DNA of 64,000 nt from Diphasiastrum complanatum (lineage: Eukaryota > Streptophyta > Lycopodiopsida > Lycopodiales > Lycopodiaceae). The notes under the pieces were generated by a model. That model saw only the letters and a list, made by a program, of their open reading frames with translations, ran no database searches and had not been told where the DNA came from. Made by a program: the position numbers and the translations under genes. The DNA lies in contig CM055101.1 of assembly GCA_029204225.1 (NCBI GenBank), positions 43,475,546 through 43,539,545 of the forward strand, written 5' to 3'. This document shows positions 36,844 through 47,551 of the stretch, in pieces; position 1 is the stretch's first letter, and each line of letters starts with the position of its first letter.

Positions 36844-37544
36844 ATGGAGGCTACGACACCCTCCACTTCCTTGCAAAACATGACAAGTCTAACAAACAAT
36901 GTCGTTTTAAAACATTCTAATATCCATGAGAAAATCGCAAATTGGACATCTATAATGACAGATGCCTTAAAAGTATTGCTTGAAAACCATCCTACTTACA
37001 CTCGCAAACAAATCATGCTAGAATTTCAACACATATTCCCAGAAATAAACTATACTTTTGCAACTGTATTTTATTGTATTAAAATACTTAAAAAAGGAAA
37101 CTACAAACATGTTAACAACATGGACATGTGATATGACAAACTATGTTAAAGAACTTGTTCAACAAACACCAACATTATCCAAAAAAACATATTATCAACA
37201 AATTCCAAACCAAATTTCCTCCTATTATGATGAAAAACGAACGTATTCTATATCGTATACGAAAAGCATCCTGCACCAATAAATGCGTGAACAATACAAG
37301 TACGACAAACATGAACACTTGCTCTAAAAAAGCGAAACACAACAAACAGTATTGGACTCACGATCTAATATTAGTCATTAGACAATTGATTTTGCAACAT
37401 CCTACATTATCTATAAAACAACTTATGACCAAATTCTTACATATATTTCCTGATGCGACATGCACAAAGGCTAGTATTTTGAATAGAATCACATGCGCTC
37501 GTCGACATGCAGTATACAACAAATCGAGAAACCCGATTTCTTAA
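36844..37544 (+). pseudogene. Helitron N-terminal region: three copies of a 45-50-residue domain
   Basis: Three blocks begin with W-T/C at about 36,943, 37,120 and 37,353 and share a pattern: a leucine-rich helix, then HPTYTRKQIMLEFQHIFP, PTLSKK (frame change) IINKFQTKFP and HPTLSIKQLMTKFLHIFP, then a T/K-rich turn and an I-x-R-I helix. Frame changes lie between blocks 1 and 2 and at the A7 run 37,181-37,187 inside block 2. The alternating helices suggest a small helix-turn-helix or SANT-like DNA-binding fold. I do not recognise the family. Confidence 0.6.
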
Positions 37545-37589
37545 CAGGTAACTAAGAATCAAACAAACCAAGAATCCAGCAACTGGAAC

Positions 37590-38225
37590 TTGAGTTTAAC
37601 AAAATACTATGAACGTATTGAAGATACTCCAATTTATCCATGTATTAGTTGTGAATCTATCTTTTTCCGTTTTCAAATGCACATCGCAAATTCTGAAAGC
37701 ATAAATTTTATCGAGACACTAAAACCCATTTCTTTTGATCTATATATCGAAACTACTTGCTACATATGCAAAGATTGCCGGAAAAACGTACTGCAAAACA
37801 AACTGCCCAAATTTTTTTCACCTATAAATATGTGTTTAAATCCTGAAATACATTCAATTACAACACTCAATGAATTAGAAGAATGTTTACTAGCTCCTAG
37901 AATTGCTTTCTTACAAATACATGAATTAGTGCACCAAGGTCAGTTTGGAACAACTGGAAGCATCATAAATGTACTTGCCAATCTTGACAAAATACAAAAT
38001 ATATTGCCACGTTTTATAGACAATGACAGTGCCATGATTATTGGCCTTAAAAGAAAACTCGAATACAAAACAAACTATATGATTGGCAAAGTCCGTCCCA
38101 TGAAACTAATGACTGCTCTTGTCGATCTTTGTAAAACTCCATTATACCAAAAACTAGGAATGTTAACCATTCTTGGAAAACGTATTTTGACAATCTTGCA
38201 AAACATTCATGCTCACCAAACATAG
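37590..38225 (+). pseudogene. Helitron DUF6570-like domain
   Basis: The 211-residue frame carries YPCISCESIFF and CYICKDCRKN, two pairs of cysteines likely to bind zinc, then LNELEECLLAPRIAFLQIHE, GQFGTTGSIINVLANL and a basic block YKTNYMIGKVRPMKLMTALV. This order is known from the region in front of Rep in PIF1-type Helitron proteins. Its biochemical role is unknown. The frame ends at a stop and continues shifted. Confidence 0.7.
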
Positions 38226-39194
38226 ATGAATCCAGCAACCACGAAACTGATAATGAAGAAACCATTATAGATGACACATTAATACATCCATTTACAAGTA
38301 ATAAATATGTTGTCGATTACGAAAACTGCTACAAAACTATCGCTCCTTGTGAAGGTCAAAATCCTATTGGAATATTTCAAGATACATATGCTGAAGAACT
38401 TAAATACCCAGCACTATATTTTGGATCTCGACGCATAATGCATGTTTCTAACAAATACACATATCAGCACATTGCAAAATGGGAATTGTTGCACTATAAA
38501 AACAAATTTAGACAACATACAACAAGCCTGTTTTTCAAAGCAATCAGAATACTTGTTCATCAAATACTTGGTTCTATCTGGATAAGATTACAAAAAGGTA
38601 CATTTCAAAATAAAAAAATTGACAGCAAAAGACGTGATTCATGACACAAATATTGAACAAATGCTTCATTCAAATTTAGGATATCAAGATTTTTACCATA
38701 TTCGCACATCTCCTGATTATAAACAGAGTTTGCATAAAAATATTTTTGCAATGATGCGACAACTAGGACCACCCACATTTTTTATAACATTATCTTCTGC
38801 CGAACATAAATTGTCACCACTCATGTGTTGTTTACAAAAACTAAACTCGAACATTTCACATCGTGGTGATTACAAAACTAAAAATGATTTTTTTAGAAAC
38901 TTGATCAGACATGATCCAACAACGTGTGCAAGATATTATATCATGAAAATAAATGCACTTCGCACATTGATATTAAAAAAAATAGATACCTTAGGAAATA
39001 TTCAAGATGATTTTTTTGTTACTAAATTTCAAAATCATGGCAGTCAACATGAACACGGATTACTATGGGTTGCAAATGCACCAATATATGAAAAAGCACC
39101 TGAAACTAAAATTACTCAATTTACAGATATATACATTTCATGTGATAGTTCAAAACTCGACACAAAATCTAGATATACAAACTCATCATCATAG
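38226..39194 (+). pseudogene. Helitron Rep endonuclease, N-terminal half with HUH motif
   Basis: After a spacer with IAPCEGQNPIGIFQD and YPALYFG (normally IAPGEG in this family), a frame at 38,619-39,194 reads LGPPTFFITLSSAEHKLSP, then RHDPTTCARYYIMK, then FQNHGSQHEHGLLWVANAP. The H-E-H at about 39,048-39,056 is the metal-binding HUH of the rolling-circle nuclease. The wording around it (HEHGLLW, NAPIYE) is that of PIF1-type Helitrons known mainly from animals and fungi as far as I recall, rather than the PHAH form usual in plant Helitrons. Frame breaks occur at both ends. Confidence 0.75.
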
Positions 39195-40160
39195 ATCCAC
39201 ATGTTATAAAACTCGAATATCTAAACAATGTCGCTTTCATTACCCACGACCACCAATGCCATACACTAGTATTTTGCATCTGTATCCAGAAATAGACATA
39301 TCAAAAACCTCTACCTTAAACTACATCGATACAGTAAAACGTGCAAATTTTCTAACATGGCTTGCTACATTGCAAATACTGCTTTCTGATTATATAAAAG
39401 CAATACGCATCAATTTGAAAAAACCAACAATATTTTTGCAACGCCATCCAAAAGACGTATACACAATTTACTGTTACAATTTCAATCCATCCATAAGTCA
39501 GCTTTGGAATGCAAATATGGATTTGCAATATATTCTTCATCCATATGCAGCTGCAAGTTACTGCACATCGTATTTAACAAAAATTGATACTACTCTTTCG
39601 CAATCATTAAAACATGCATTTACAGAATTTATACATCAAAATGTAAATACATATACAAGATTAAAAAAACATGGGCAATGCATTTTTAAATGCACAACAA
39701 ATGAGTGCACAACTTGCAGCATTTATTGTATCATCATTACGTTTACATGCTTCCATGAGAACATTCACATTCATTAATACGAACCCTGAACCAACACGAG
39801 CATTTGTTCTTAAAAACAAACAAAGTTTGCAATGTCTTCATCTCGATTCAACAGACATCCGATATGCAACAAAAATTGAAAAATACCTTACTTGACCTGT
39901 TGACTATTCAAGCCTTTGTTTAGCAGAATTCACTGCAAAATATCGATTAACAACATCGCAAATATGCAAACGTCGAAAATCTCAAATAATTAGATACGTA
40001 AATTACAACAAACTTAAAGATTCTGAAAATTTTTATCGTGAACATCTGCTTCTATATAAACCATTCCAAGTATCAGAATACATGATTCTAGAATCACATT
40101 CATCGTACGAAGCTGCGTACCATGCACACTATGACATAATACAACACAACAAATAAAAAC
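39195..40160 (+). pseudogene. Helitron Rep, C-terminal half with paired tyrosines
   Basis: The frame reads THHHRSTCYKTRISKQCRFH, then TIFLQRHPKDVYTIYCYN, NANMDLQYILHPYAAA and YCTSYLTK at 39,559-39,582. The two tyrosines three residues apart, with the following lysine, fit the Y2 catalytic signature that nicks and joins DNA. A second frame continues with GNAFLNAQQMSAQLAAFIV and DSTDIRYATKIEKYLT, then, after another stop, YNKLKDSENFYREHLLLYKPF. These blocks are in the expected order between Rep and helicase. Interrupting stops make it a pseudogene. Confidence 0.75.
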
Positions 40161-40369
40161 TTCATTTCAATCAAGAACTTGACAAATATGCACGCTGCAT
40201 TTGGGAAGACTCCGAAAACGAATCATCAAACACTGAAACATCAAATCAAAACCTGAATATCTGTAACATCAATAATTATGATCTACAGACTGAATTTCCA
40301 ACTCATGCATAATGCAACCCCAAAAAACAAATAGATACAACTCCAAAATTAACATACAAAATCATGAAT

Positions 40370-40510
40370 CAAAATACATATTATCACGAACTTGCAAAAT
40401 TAAATCCCATGCAACGCCTGCTTTTTGACGACATAATGCACAAAAAACGAACAAATAACAAAAAACGAATTCATCTATATTTGACTGGAGGCACTGGTAC
40501 AATTATTTAA
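40370..40510 (+). pseudogene. Truncated start of the Helitron PIF1-like helicase
   Basis: A short frame reads YHELAKLNPMQRLLFDDIMH and ends with LYLTGGTGT and a stop. This is the approach to Walker A, where GGAGxGKS would follow. The lysine-serine pair and all later helicase motifs are absent. Confidence 0.65.
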
Positions 40511-40794
40511 TACACTACACAGTAAAATTATTCATGCTATATTTGCTCATAAAGCCCACAATGTACATATTATTGCAATATATAGACAACCAACAACTAA
40601 ATATAATACTTAACAATATTCCCAAAAACGCACCCACTATTATATTGAGCGACATAAATATTAATGCATTAAACATAATGGGCCTTGGAGGATATAAGTA
40701 TACCCATTGGGCTCTCACTAGTGCATGTTGGATTGTGGTAATGGTAGTCGAATGTTGTCGGTTTGACATCTCTCTCCTATTAAGCATTGGTAGA

Positions 40795-40868
40795 AGTGTG
40801 TGTTTACATTGTAGATGACTACTCAAAAGATGAATCTAGGTGAATAGGAGTAAAATTAAACTCCAATA
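40795..40868 (-). repeat. Copia LTR edge (minus strand)
   Basis: Read on the minus strand this begins TATTGGAGTTTAATTTTACT right after a purine-rich AAGAGGGAG tract, as an LTR starts after the polypurine tract (TG expected, TA here). A related copy is at 45,722-45,790. The other end was not found. Confidence 0.5.
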
Positions 40869-41845
40869 CTCCCTCTTAAGCTTACTTCTAGGAACCTGAA
40901 TGAAAATTTAATATATTAACTAAGGTAACATGTTTATCCTTTGACAAAGGTTCTGTTAGAATATCAGCCAACATAATGTTGGTGCAACAATAACTTAATT
41001 TGACATTTTTTTCCTGAATTTTTTCTCTCAAGAAATGAAATTGAACTTCAAATGCTTAGTTATAGAGTTAGTTCGTGGGTTTAGAGAAAGAGTTATGCAT
41101 CTCTGATTGTTGCAATGGAGTGTAGTTGGTTTGATCTGTCAAAATTTCATATCCTGGAGTAATCTTCTAAGCCAGATACTTTCCTTAACAATAGAGGTGG
41201 TTGCAATATATTCTGACTATGTAGAAGACAAAAAGAAATATATTTCTGCTTTTGATTGTTCGATGAAATGGGTCCTCCTACAAGAAAGCATAAGTAACCA
41301 AAGGTGGATTTTCTGGTATCCATGTCTCCAACCCAATCTGAGTTGGAATGGGCAATTAGAATCATGTGCATCATTTGTATTTCCGTCAAACACAAAGCAT
41401 AGTGGTTTGTGGCTTTTATGTACCTTAATGCTCTTTGTAGAGCTTTCCAGTTATGTAGGCTTGAATTCGACATGTACTGCAATAGTGTGTTGATTGTGTA
41501 TGCAAGATCCAGTTGTGTGCAAGTCATGGCATACATGCTTGACCCAATTATCGACTGATAGGGGTATTTGCACATTTCTTTCTGGTCTGCTTCAGTCATT
41601 GGGAACATATCCTCCGATAGCTTGAATCCTTGATCCATGGGCGAGTCTATAGACTTGTAGTCTTCCATGCCATACTTGTAGAGTATATTAATTAGATACT
41701 TTTCTTGGCTTATGGCAATCCTTCTGTTTGTTCTATCTCTGGTGATCTCCATGCCAAGAAAATAGGGTCCTTCAATAAACTCAAGAAAATAGTCCATTGT
41801 ACTAACTCGTGCGGTTTTGTGTTGCGGGATAGTGGCAGGTAACAA
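40869..41845 (-). pseudogene. Copia RT/RNase H fragment
   Basis: A 232-residue minus-strand frame contains YFLGMEITRDR, ISQEKYLINILYKYGMEDY, YQSIIGSSMYAMTCTQLDLAY, LRYIKATNHYALCL and SDWVGDMDTRKSTFGYLCFL, the C-terminal RT and RNase H blocks of Copia. A further stretch at about 40,900-40,990 reads LADILTEPLSKDK, the usual C-terminus, before the polypurine tract. The left half of pol is missing; at about 41,800 the coding sequence gives way to a segment repeated at 44,098. Confidence 0.85.
41799..41841. repeat. Shared 43-bp segment, copy 1
   Basis: TACTAACTCGTGCGGTTTTG and the following bases recur at 44,098-44,140 with two or three differences. It borders the Copia fragment to its left. Confidence 0.75.
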
Positions 41846-42874
41846 CTGAGTATCCTAAAACTTGTTTCTCTTTATGGTACCTGGTATCGTTGGGGAATGA
41901 CGTGAATAGATGGACTAATGATGGGGCGAACAATTGGATCAGAATGATCCTACTACCACACGAAAGTGGTGGTTTACTGATACCCTCGGTGCATGCACTA
42001 CAACATCAGTAGGCGAACACAAAACAGAGTTTGATTGCGCAATTGTTTGTAGAAGCGAAAGAGCAGAGAATCAGACAAAGTAGTAAGAAAGTCAGACAGA
42101 AAACAGAATAGCAAAATATACAATTCTGACAAAGTCTCTAAACACAATGAGAAAACAATATTTGATCCAAGAGCTACAAGTCAGATTGATGCTATGAGCA
42201 CAAGACAATAGCGGACAAAATCGCGTGCTCAGGAAGCTAACTCCGCTCTGTGAAAGCTATGAGCTTATTGCTAACAATCAGTCTAAAAGAAAGAATCGAT
42301 GCGCGAAAGCATCTACTGGGTCTGTCTCTGATTCAGCATTATTAAATATTTGATTACAATATTCATCTATATACAATTTACAATTGTGTAGATGTATGTA
42401 CAAGAAGGCGGCGTGGAGCCGTTGCGCCTTCTAGAGTAGATCGTGGCTGCTGCTCTCATTGTCCAAGTAGTTGCATAGTACATGAAGTAGGCGTGAGAAG
42501 GCTTCGATTGTTCGGAGTCGAGTGTGTTGCTGCCAATAATTAAGTCAGGATAGTCATTTGACGGTCCTCAGCAATAGTCAATTGACTCGACAAGTCAAGC
42601 TTCCCCGATAAGTCAACCAAGGCTTCCCCGATAAGCCGACCAACTCTAACAAGTCGGCGGTCTGCCACTCTCTTGTACACTCTCTTGCATGTCTTCGATA
42701 ATGGAGTATTTCTACAAATTGTGCAACAATGTATGTAAAACTGTAGCAATATGAATGGAACTAGATCAACATGGGATTTAGGAGAGTAGAGGAATAAATC
42801 CAACATGTACCTTTATACAGTTTTGTTTTTGCCTGTTACGCTATAAAATGAAAGTGTTCAAAGGGTCTGGTTTT
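41846..42874. other. No recognised gene, probably repeat DNA
   Basis: Short frames only. The stretch lies between two Copia pieces and may be LTR or leader of one of them. Confidence 0.4.
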
Positions 42875-43598
42875 TGTAGATTTCACACGTGTGGAGTGTC
42901 CACAACATGTACTTGTGATCTCCTAAGGTGTGTGGATGCACCAAGATTGAGATTCAAGATCTATCTTTGATTCTATGGCAAAAACACACTACTACATGCA
43001 TTCAATCACTTTCAACTCTCACTCACACGTGTGGGAAGTACTAAAAAATTATTCTAAGTAGAAACAAGCTGCTCTCCTCGAGTAGAGAGAGAAAATCATC
43101 ATGAGCTCTCGGGTAGAGTGAGAAAGCTAAAAATCCAATAACACTCAAAATCCACACAATCTTTAAATCAATTAGATCCAAAATGAGGAGTACAATGATA
43201 CTAGTAGATCCACGAGCTACCACTATGCTTAACTATGATTGGACCACACTTTGCCACCTCTTAATCCTATTGGACCATTGATCCATGCACCTCTTAATTC
43301 TATTGGACTATTTTCAAGCAAACCTCAAATTCCTATTGGACCTCACATGGTTCCACCTCTAAATCCTATTGGACCTCTTAGAATTCATCAAACAAAAGCA
43401 TTACACTCGTCTACACTCTAATTGGCATGAGTTTAGCCTCTTACTTTATTTTGGCTCAATAGTGGCATTACAAGTGGAAATACATAATTTGCCATCTATG
43501 CCAAATTTGTTCCTATCAACATCCTACACCTACATGCTTGATATAAAAAACATAAGACCCCTATATCTAACATAGATAATCTTTTTCAATTCTTCACA
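42875..43598 (-). repeat. Full-length Copia LTR, minus orientation (724 bp)
   Basis: On the plus strand it starts TGTAGATTTCACACG and ends CAATTCTTCACA, matching both ends of the short LTR at 31,299-31,462 in reverse. The minus-strand order is pol C-terminus, polypurine tract AGGAGGAG, then this LTR, so it is a 3' LTR. The interior holds several copies of CCTATTGGACC-type words (43,265-43,380). Confidence 0.8.
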
Positions 43599-43750
43599 CT
43601 CCTCCTAAAAAATTATCTATGAAGATTTAAGCATTGATCTTGATATAGCTCCAAGATTAGATCTATGCTTGATGAAAGCACTTTTGCTCAAAGGCTTGGT
43701 GAGTAGATCGGTGTGAGAAATTGGCAAAAATCTAGCTTGGTATTTTTTAT
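43599..43750 (-). pseudogene. Copia pol C-terminus and polypurine tract
   Basis: The minus strand reads HTDLLTKPLSKSAFIKHRSN and ends at a TAG complementary to 43,617-43,619, followed by TTTTTTAGGAGGAG against the LTR. The preceding bases resemble the Copia RNase H end. Nothing more of this element is visible to the right. Confidence 0.75.
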
Positions 43751-44097
43751 GATAGAAGTTTGTAAGTGGCACGGGTTAGAATAGCATGGATTTGCTCTGA
43801 CACCGGCACACGTGTTCACACCATGGCTTTTAGCGATAAGCAATATATACGGCGAAAACTTTTCATACTTGTGTTATAAACAAATTAAACTGATACGGAC
43901 CAATGCCCAAAAACTAATCAGCATGGCACTCGCCTTGATACGGTAACGGAGGGGCTTGGCCTATCGCTATAAAATCATCTTTGGGTTTTGGAAGACTGGA
44001 CTATGTTTTAAAATGCTATTTATGCTGATGAGTAGTATAACTTCTTTTTGACATGCATAACAACTAACGCTCAGCTATGACACCTGTCTTCCCCACT
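43751..44097. other. No recognised gene
   Basis: Non-coding sequence between Copia debris and the shared 43-bp segment. Confidence 0.5.
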
Positions 44098-44140
44098 GTA
44101 CTAACTCGTGCGGTTTTGTGTTGTGGGATGGTGGCAGGTA
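44098..44140. repeat. Shared 43-bp segment, copy 2
   Basis: Near-identical to 41,799-41,841 and in the same orientation. It lies about 130 bases left of another Copia LTR. Confidence 0.75.
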
Positions 44141-44269
44141 TCAGCTGGACGTTTTGAGAGTGGTTATGCTATGTGGTACTTTACTGTATTGTATTTTACT
44201 TTTCAGCTTTATTGTACCTTGTTGGTTTATGAATAAAGGCTTCAAAGGGTTTGGTCTTGCTTTGTCAAG

Positions 44270-45086
44270 AGGAACTATGTGAAATTGTGTATCTCTCTCC
44301 AATATATGTGTGTGTGTACTTTTTAGCATGTGTGAGGACACACAAATCAATGTGCTTGATCTTCTAAGATGGGTGTGATTGTACATGAAACTATCACTTG
44401 ATTGTACAAGCAATCTTCCTAGACAATTTTCAAGACAAGAGCACACAAGCATTCATTAATGACCATCTACACTTTCTCACTCAAACCAAACACTTAACAT
44501 GGAAAGAACTAAGTCCCAAAAAAATACAAAGAGTGAGAGAGAGCCCTTGCTCTCGTGTAGAGAGATAAAGAGAGGCTAGCTCTCTGGTAGATAGAGAATA
44601 GAAGAGAAACACTCTAGAATTGTTATTAGCTCTCAAAAACCATATGTACAATGAGAGAGCTCTTCCATATAGTACTAGCATGAGATTTAGCATGAGTAAA
44701 TGCTCTAGAATGGTCGGACCCCATTAATTGCCTTTCTACATCATGACTGGACCCCTAGATTTGCACCTCTCATCGTGATTGGACCTCATGATTTCCACCT
44801 CACAACTTGATTGGGCCTCATCATGTGCACCTCTAAACATGATTGAAAAGTGATTGGCCTTGTGATCTAAACCTCTAAATGTGATTGGGCCAAATGGGTG
44901 CATTTCAATCCTAACATTATGTGACAAATGTCATTATCTCACTAGAACTCAAGTTTGAGGCCTGTTGACTATTCAAACTCATCATAAATGAGCTAAAATG
45001 ATTAGGCCTACCCTCCACACATGTGATATTTGTATATGTACATGAAAGTATAAACTAATCAAGCTAAATTTTGCAAAATCTTCACA
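44270..45086 (-). repeat. Related Copia LTR, minus orientation
   Basis: The right edge is clear: GCAAAATCTTCACA followed by CTCCTCTC, the complement of a polypurine tract, exactly as at 43,598. The interior has the same plan as the LTR at 42,875 (GATTGGACCTCA-type words, a GAGAGA/CTCTCT region, a region with CACACATG) but is clearly diverged. The left edge is uncertain. Confidence 0.6.
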
Positions 45087-45346
45087 CTCCTCTCAAAATT
45101 TAGCTTGACTACTATGGTAGCTTCCTCCAAAACTTAAGTAGCTAAGAATAGCTTCTCAAGTAGATCCTTTGGCATGAAATTGATGAGAAAACCAGCCAAT
45201 AGGTTTGAAATTGCAGCAACATCACCATAGCCATGACAAGGCTTCTTTGAATGAGAACCATCTCCAAGCATCTTGAGAAGCTTTTCACTACTTGAGCACT
45301 TTTTCCCATTGATTTGTTCCATCCTTGAAGCATATGGTTGATCCAA
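45087..45346 (-). pseudogene. Copia pol C-terminal remnant
   Basis: A 70-residue minus-strand frame ends ISNLLAGFLINFMPKDLLEK and LFLAT, then a stop and a polypurine tract next to the LTR. The position and the ADLLxK-like pattern suggest the end of Copia RNase H. The upstream part is not recognisable. Confidence 0.45.
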
Positions 45347-46867
45347 AAGCTCCTCCTCCTCGAAAATAGCTACAAGTTCATAAGGAAATCAAGATTATTC
45401 CTTGACTCATTTATCACAAAGATCCATCATCATGTTACCAACATCATAAGAATTAGAAACATCAAGATTGGCAAGACTATGAATGCTAAAATAACAAAGA
45501 GTTTGCATCATGTCTTTATGCTTGGAAGTCAACTAGTTGACTTGTTGATGCCGATGTCGATGGTGAGTCATGAGACTCAAACTCGAGTATTGTCTATTGT
45601 CGAGTGGACCTTTGCACAAATAACCATGTATTTTTGCAGACTGTTTGAATATGCATGTAAAACTACAGACTGTCTCGAATAATAGTTCATTTTTGCATAT
45701 TGTTGTAGAGAGTGGATATTTACATTGTACAAGAGTACTCAGAAGATAAATTTAAGTGAGTAGGAGTAAGATTAACTCCAACACTCATGAGAGGAGAGAA
45801 AATGAGAGTCAAAAAGAGAGGAAAGATGTTGTAGAATCAAGTCCCAAGGTTGTTGATCATGTAAACAATAATGAGGTTAAGTCATTAACATATCCAATAT
45901 CCTAATGTAATGTAAGAATTGTTTTCTATTAATCCTTATGTGGTGGCTTCTATTCTTGAGTATTCTATTCTTTTAGGTGTTTGGTGGATCTTGGTGTGGA
46001 CCAAGAAGAGGAAGGCTTGATCATGGATCTTCGTGGTGACCAAGAATGGAAGGACCTGATAAAAAAAGGCTGGCTCAAACTAGCATTCAAGAGGTCGTAT
46101 GTCAGGCAATTTGGTGATCTATCTACTCTTGGGATCTCATGTACTCTCATGTTCATGTGGATAGAAGATTGTCTCTATTTTTTGCATGATGGTGATCATG
46201 CTATCTCTTCGTTGGTCTGTGGACTTGAGGGACAAAGATCTATAAAAATCAGCATGCTACTTTTGCTTTTGATGATAAAGAAAAATATGTAAGATCTATC
46301 CTTAAAAATTTAAAGAAAGATAGTTGTTTTGATCTATCTTTGGAGGCTAGTTGTAAGCTTATTATTGAAGATAGTAAATATCCTTGAAGGACAACATTCT
46401 TCATATATATATATTTTTTTAAAGCTTCATTTGGTTTATCTTTACTAAGCTTTATCATTCTGTTTATGGGCTTAGTCATGTTATGAAAAATCCTACTGAA
46501 GTTTTTTGGTGTTTGGCAAGGAGCATCTTGTGGCACTTCTTTGGTACAATAACTAGTGATTTTGGCATTGATCATGGAAGAATTATTTCGAATCCTCTGA
46601 ACGAGACATGGACGAAATGCCCACTCACTTGGAGCTTTTACAACATCACTAATACGAGCAATGATGTGATCCTTCATTGAAAATATATCAAGGATAGGCC
46701 CTTCTATGCCCTCTTGTTGAATGACCTCGTATTAAACAAGACTAGTAGTTGGCCTTTGCTCCACCCCCGTCACGATGTCCCAAAGGCTTCTTTTCCATCA
46801 TAATGTTCTTCATCTTGAACTTCCAAATGTAATTTTTCTTGGGTAGTCTTAAATTCATATGTTCAAG

Positions 46868-46871
<4 letters not shown>
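45347..46871. other. No recognised gene; LTR debris at 45,722-45,790
   Basis: The segment 45,722-45,790 resembles 40,795-40,868 (TTTACATTGTA...ACTCCAACACTC), an LTR edge. Two frames above 100 codons, at 45,981-46,292 (+) and 46,249-46,677 (-), have no family I recognise. Confidence 0.45.

Positions 46872-46950
<79 letters not shown>
46872..46950. repeat. (CT)n microsatellite, about 79 bp
   Basis: Uninterrupted CT units about 600 bases upstream of the mS23 start codon. Confidence 0.97.
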
Positions 46951-46952
<2 letters not shown>

Positions 46953-47057
46953 ATAAGAGGTGTAATTGAGTCTATCAACATGTGGTGAGTAGATTTCTAT
47001 GTATTGGCCACATGATCTTAAACTCAAGGCTCCAAGATGTCAACGATGTTGTAAGTA

Positions 47058-47296
47058 GGGTTCTTTGCCTATTACCCAACTTGGCATGTTCTTGAGGCTT
47101 GTCCCTATTGATCCACGATCTAGGATAGGTCCTCACGATCTAGGATAGGTCACAGGGTAAGTAGGAGCTTATTTGGGTTCTTTGCCTATTACCCAACTTG
47201 GCCTGTTCTCGAGGCTTGTCCCTATTGATCCACGATCTATGACAGGTCCTCATGTCAATCAAACTATGATGGAGGGTAAGTAGGAGCTTATTTGGA
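47058..47296. repeat. 117-bp tandem duplication
   Basis: GGGTTCTTTGCCTATTACCC starts at 47,058 and again at 47,175, and the match continues through GATCCACGATCTA to GTAGGAGCTTATTTGG. The first copy also has an internal 20-base repeat (ACGATCTAGGATAGGTC). It lies in the region upstream of the mS23 gene. Confidence 0.85.
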
Positions 47297-47551
47297 TCCC
47301 TGCCCCCCACAGGCAAGGACTACCAATAGAGACCATCTTTTTTGATAGATATAATATGATTTGAAATTTCGGGCTCAATGGTTTTGTAGTGGGTCAAATT
47401 GAGCAACTATGACTTAGGGTGTGTGACCGAGGGTGCAGGCATGGCCCCTCCCTGCCTTTCATCTCGTTGTTTTATTTTATAGTTTATTTGAGAAACAAAA
47501 GGCCTTGGAGAGCATAGCGATGCAGACAGAGTGAGTGTTTGCGACGCGATC

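Larger units (their letters stand above)
36844..40690 (+). mobile_element. Broken, A-rich Helitron (Rep/helicase) element
   Basis: Successive plus-strand frames match, in order, a small repeated N-terminal domain, a zinc-containing DUF6570-like region, the Helitron_like_N Rep domain with an HUH motif and paired tyrosines, and the start of a PIF1-type helicase. About ten stops or frameshifts separate them. The helicase stops just after a changed Walker A at about 40,510. The sense strand is strikingly A-rich and uses ACA, AAA and AAT codons heavily, unlike the neighbours. Helitron termini (5' TC, 3' hairpin plus CTRR) were not identified. Rolling-circle transposition is the known role. Confidence 0.85.

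Noticed and set aside
36844..40160. Possible single-exon host gene or viral replication protein
   Set aside because: The order of DUF6570-like, HUH Rep, Y2 and PIF1-like pieces is that of a Helitron, and the many frame breaks exclude an active gene.
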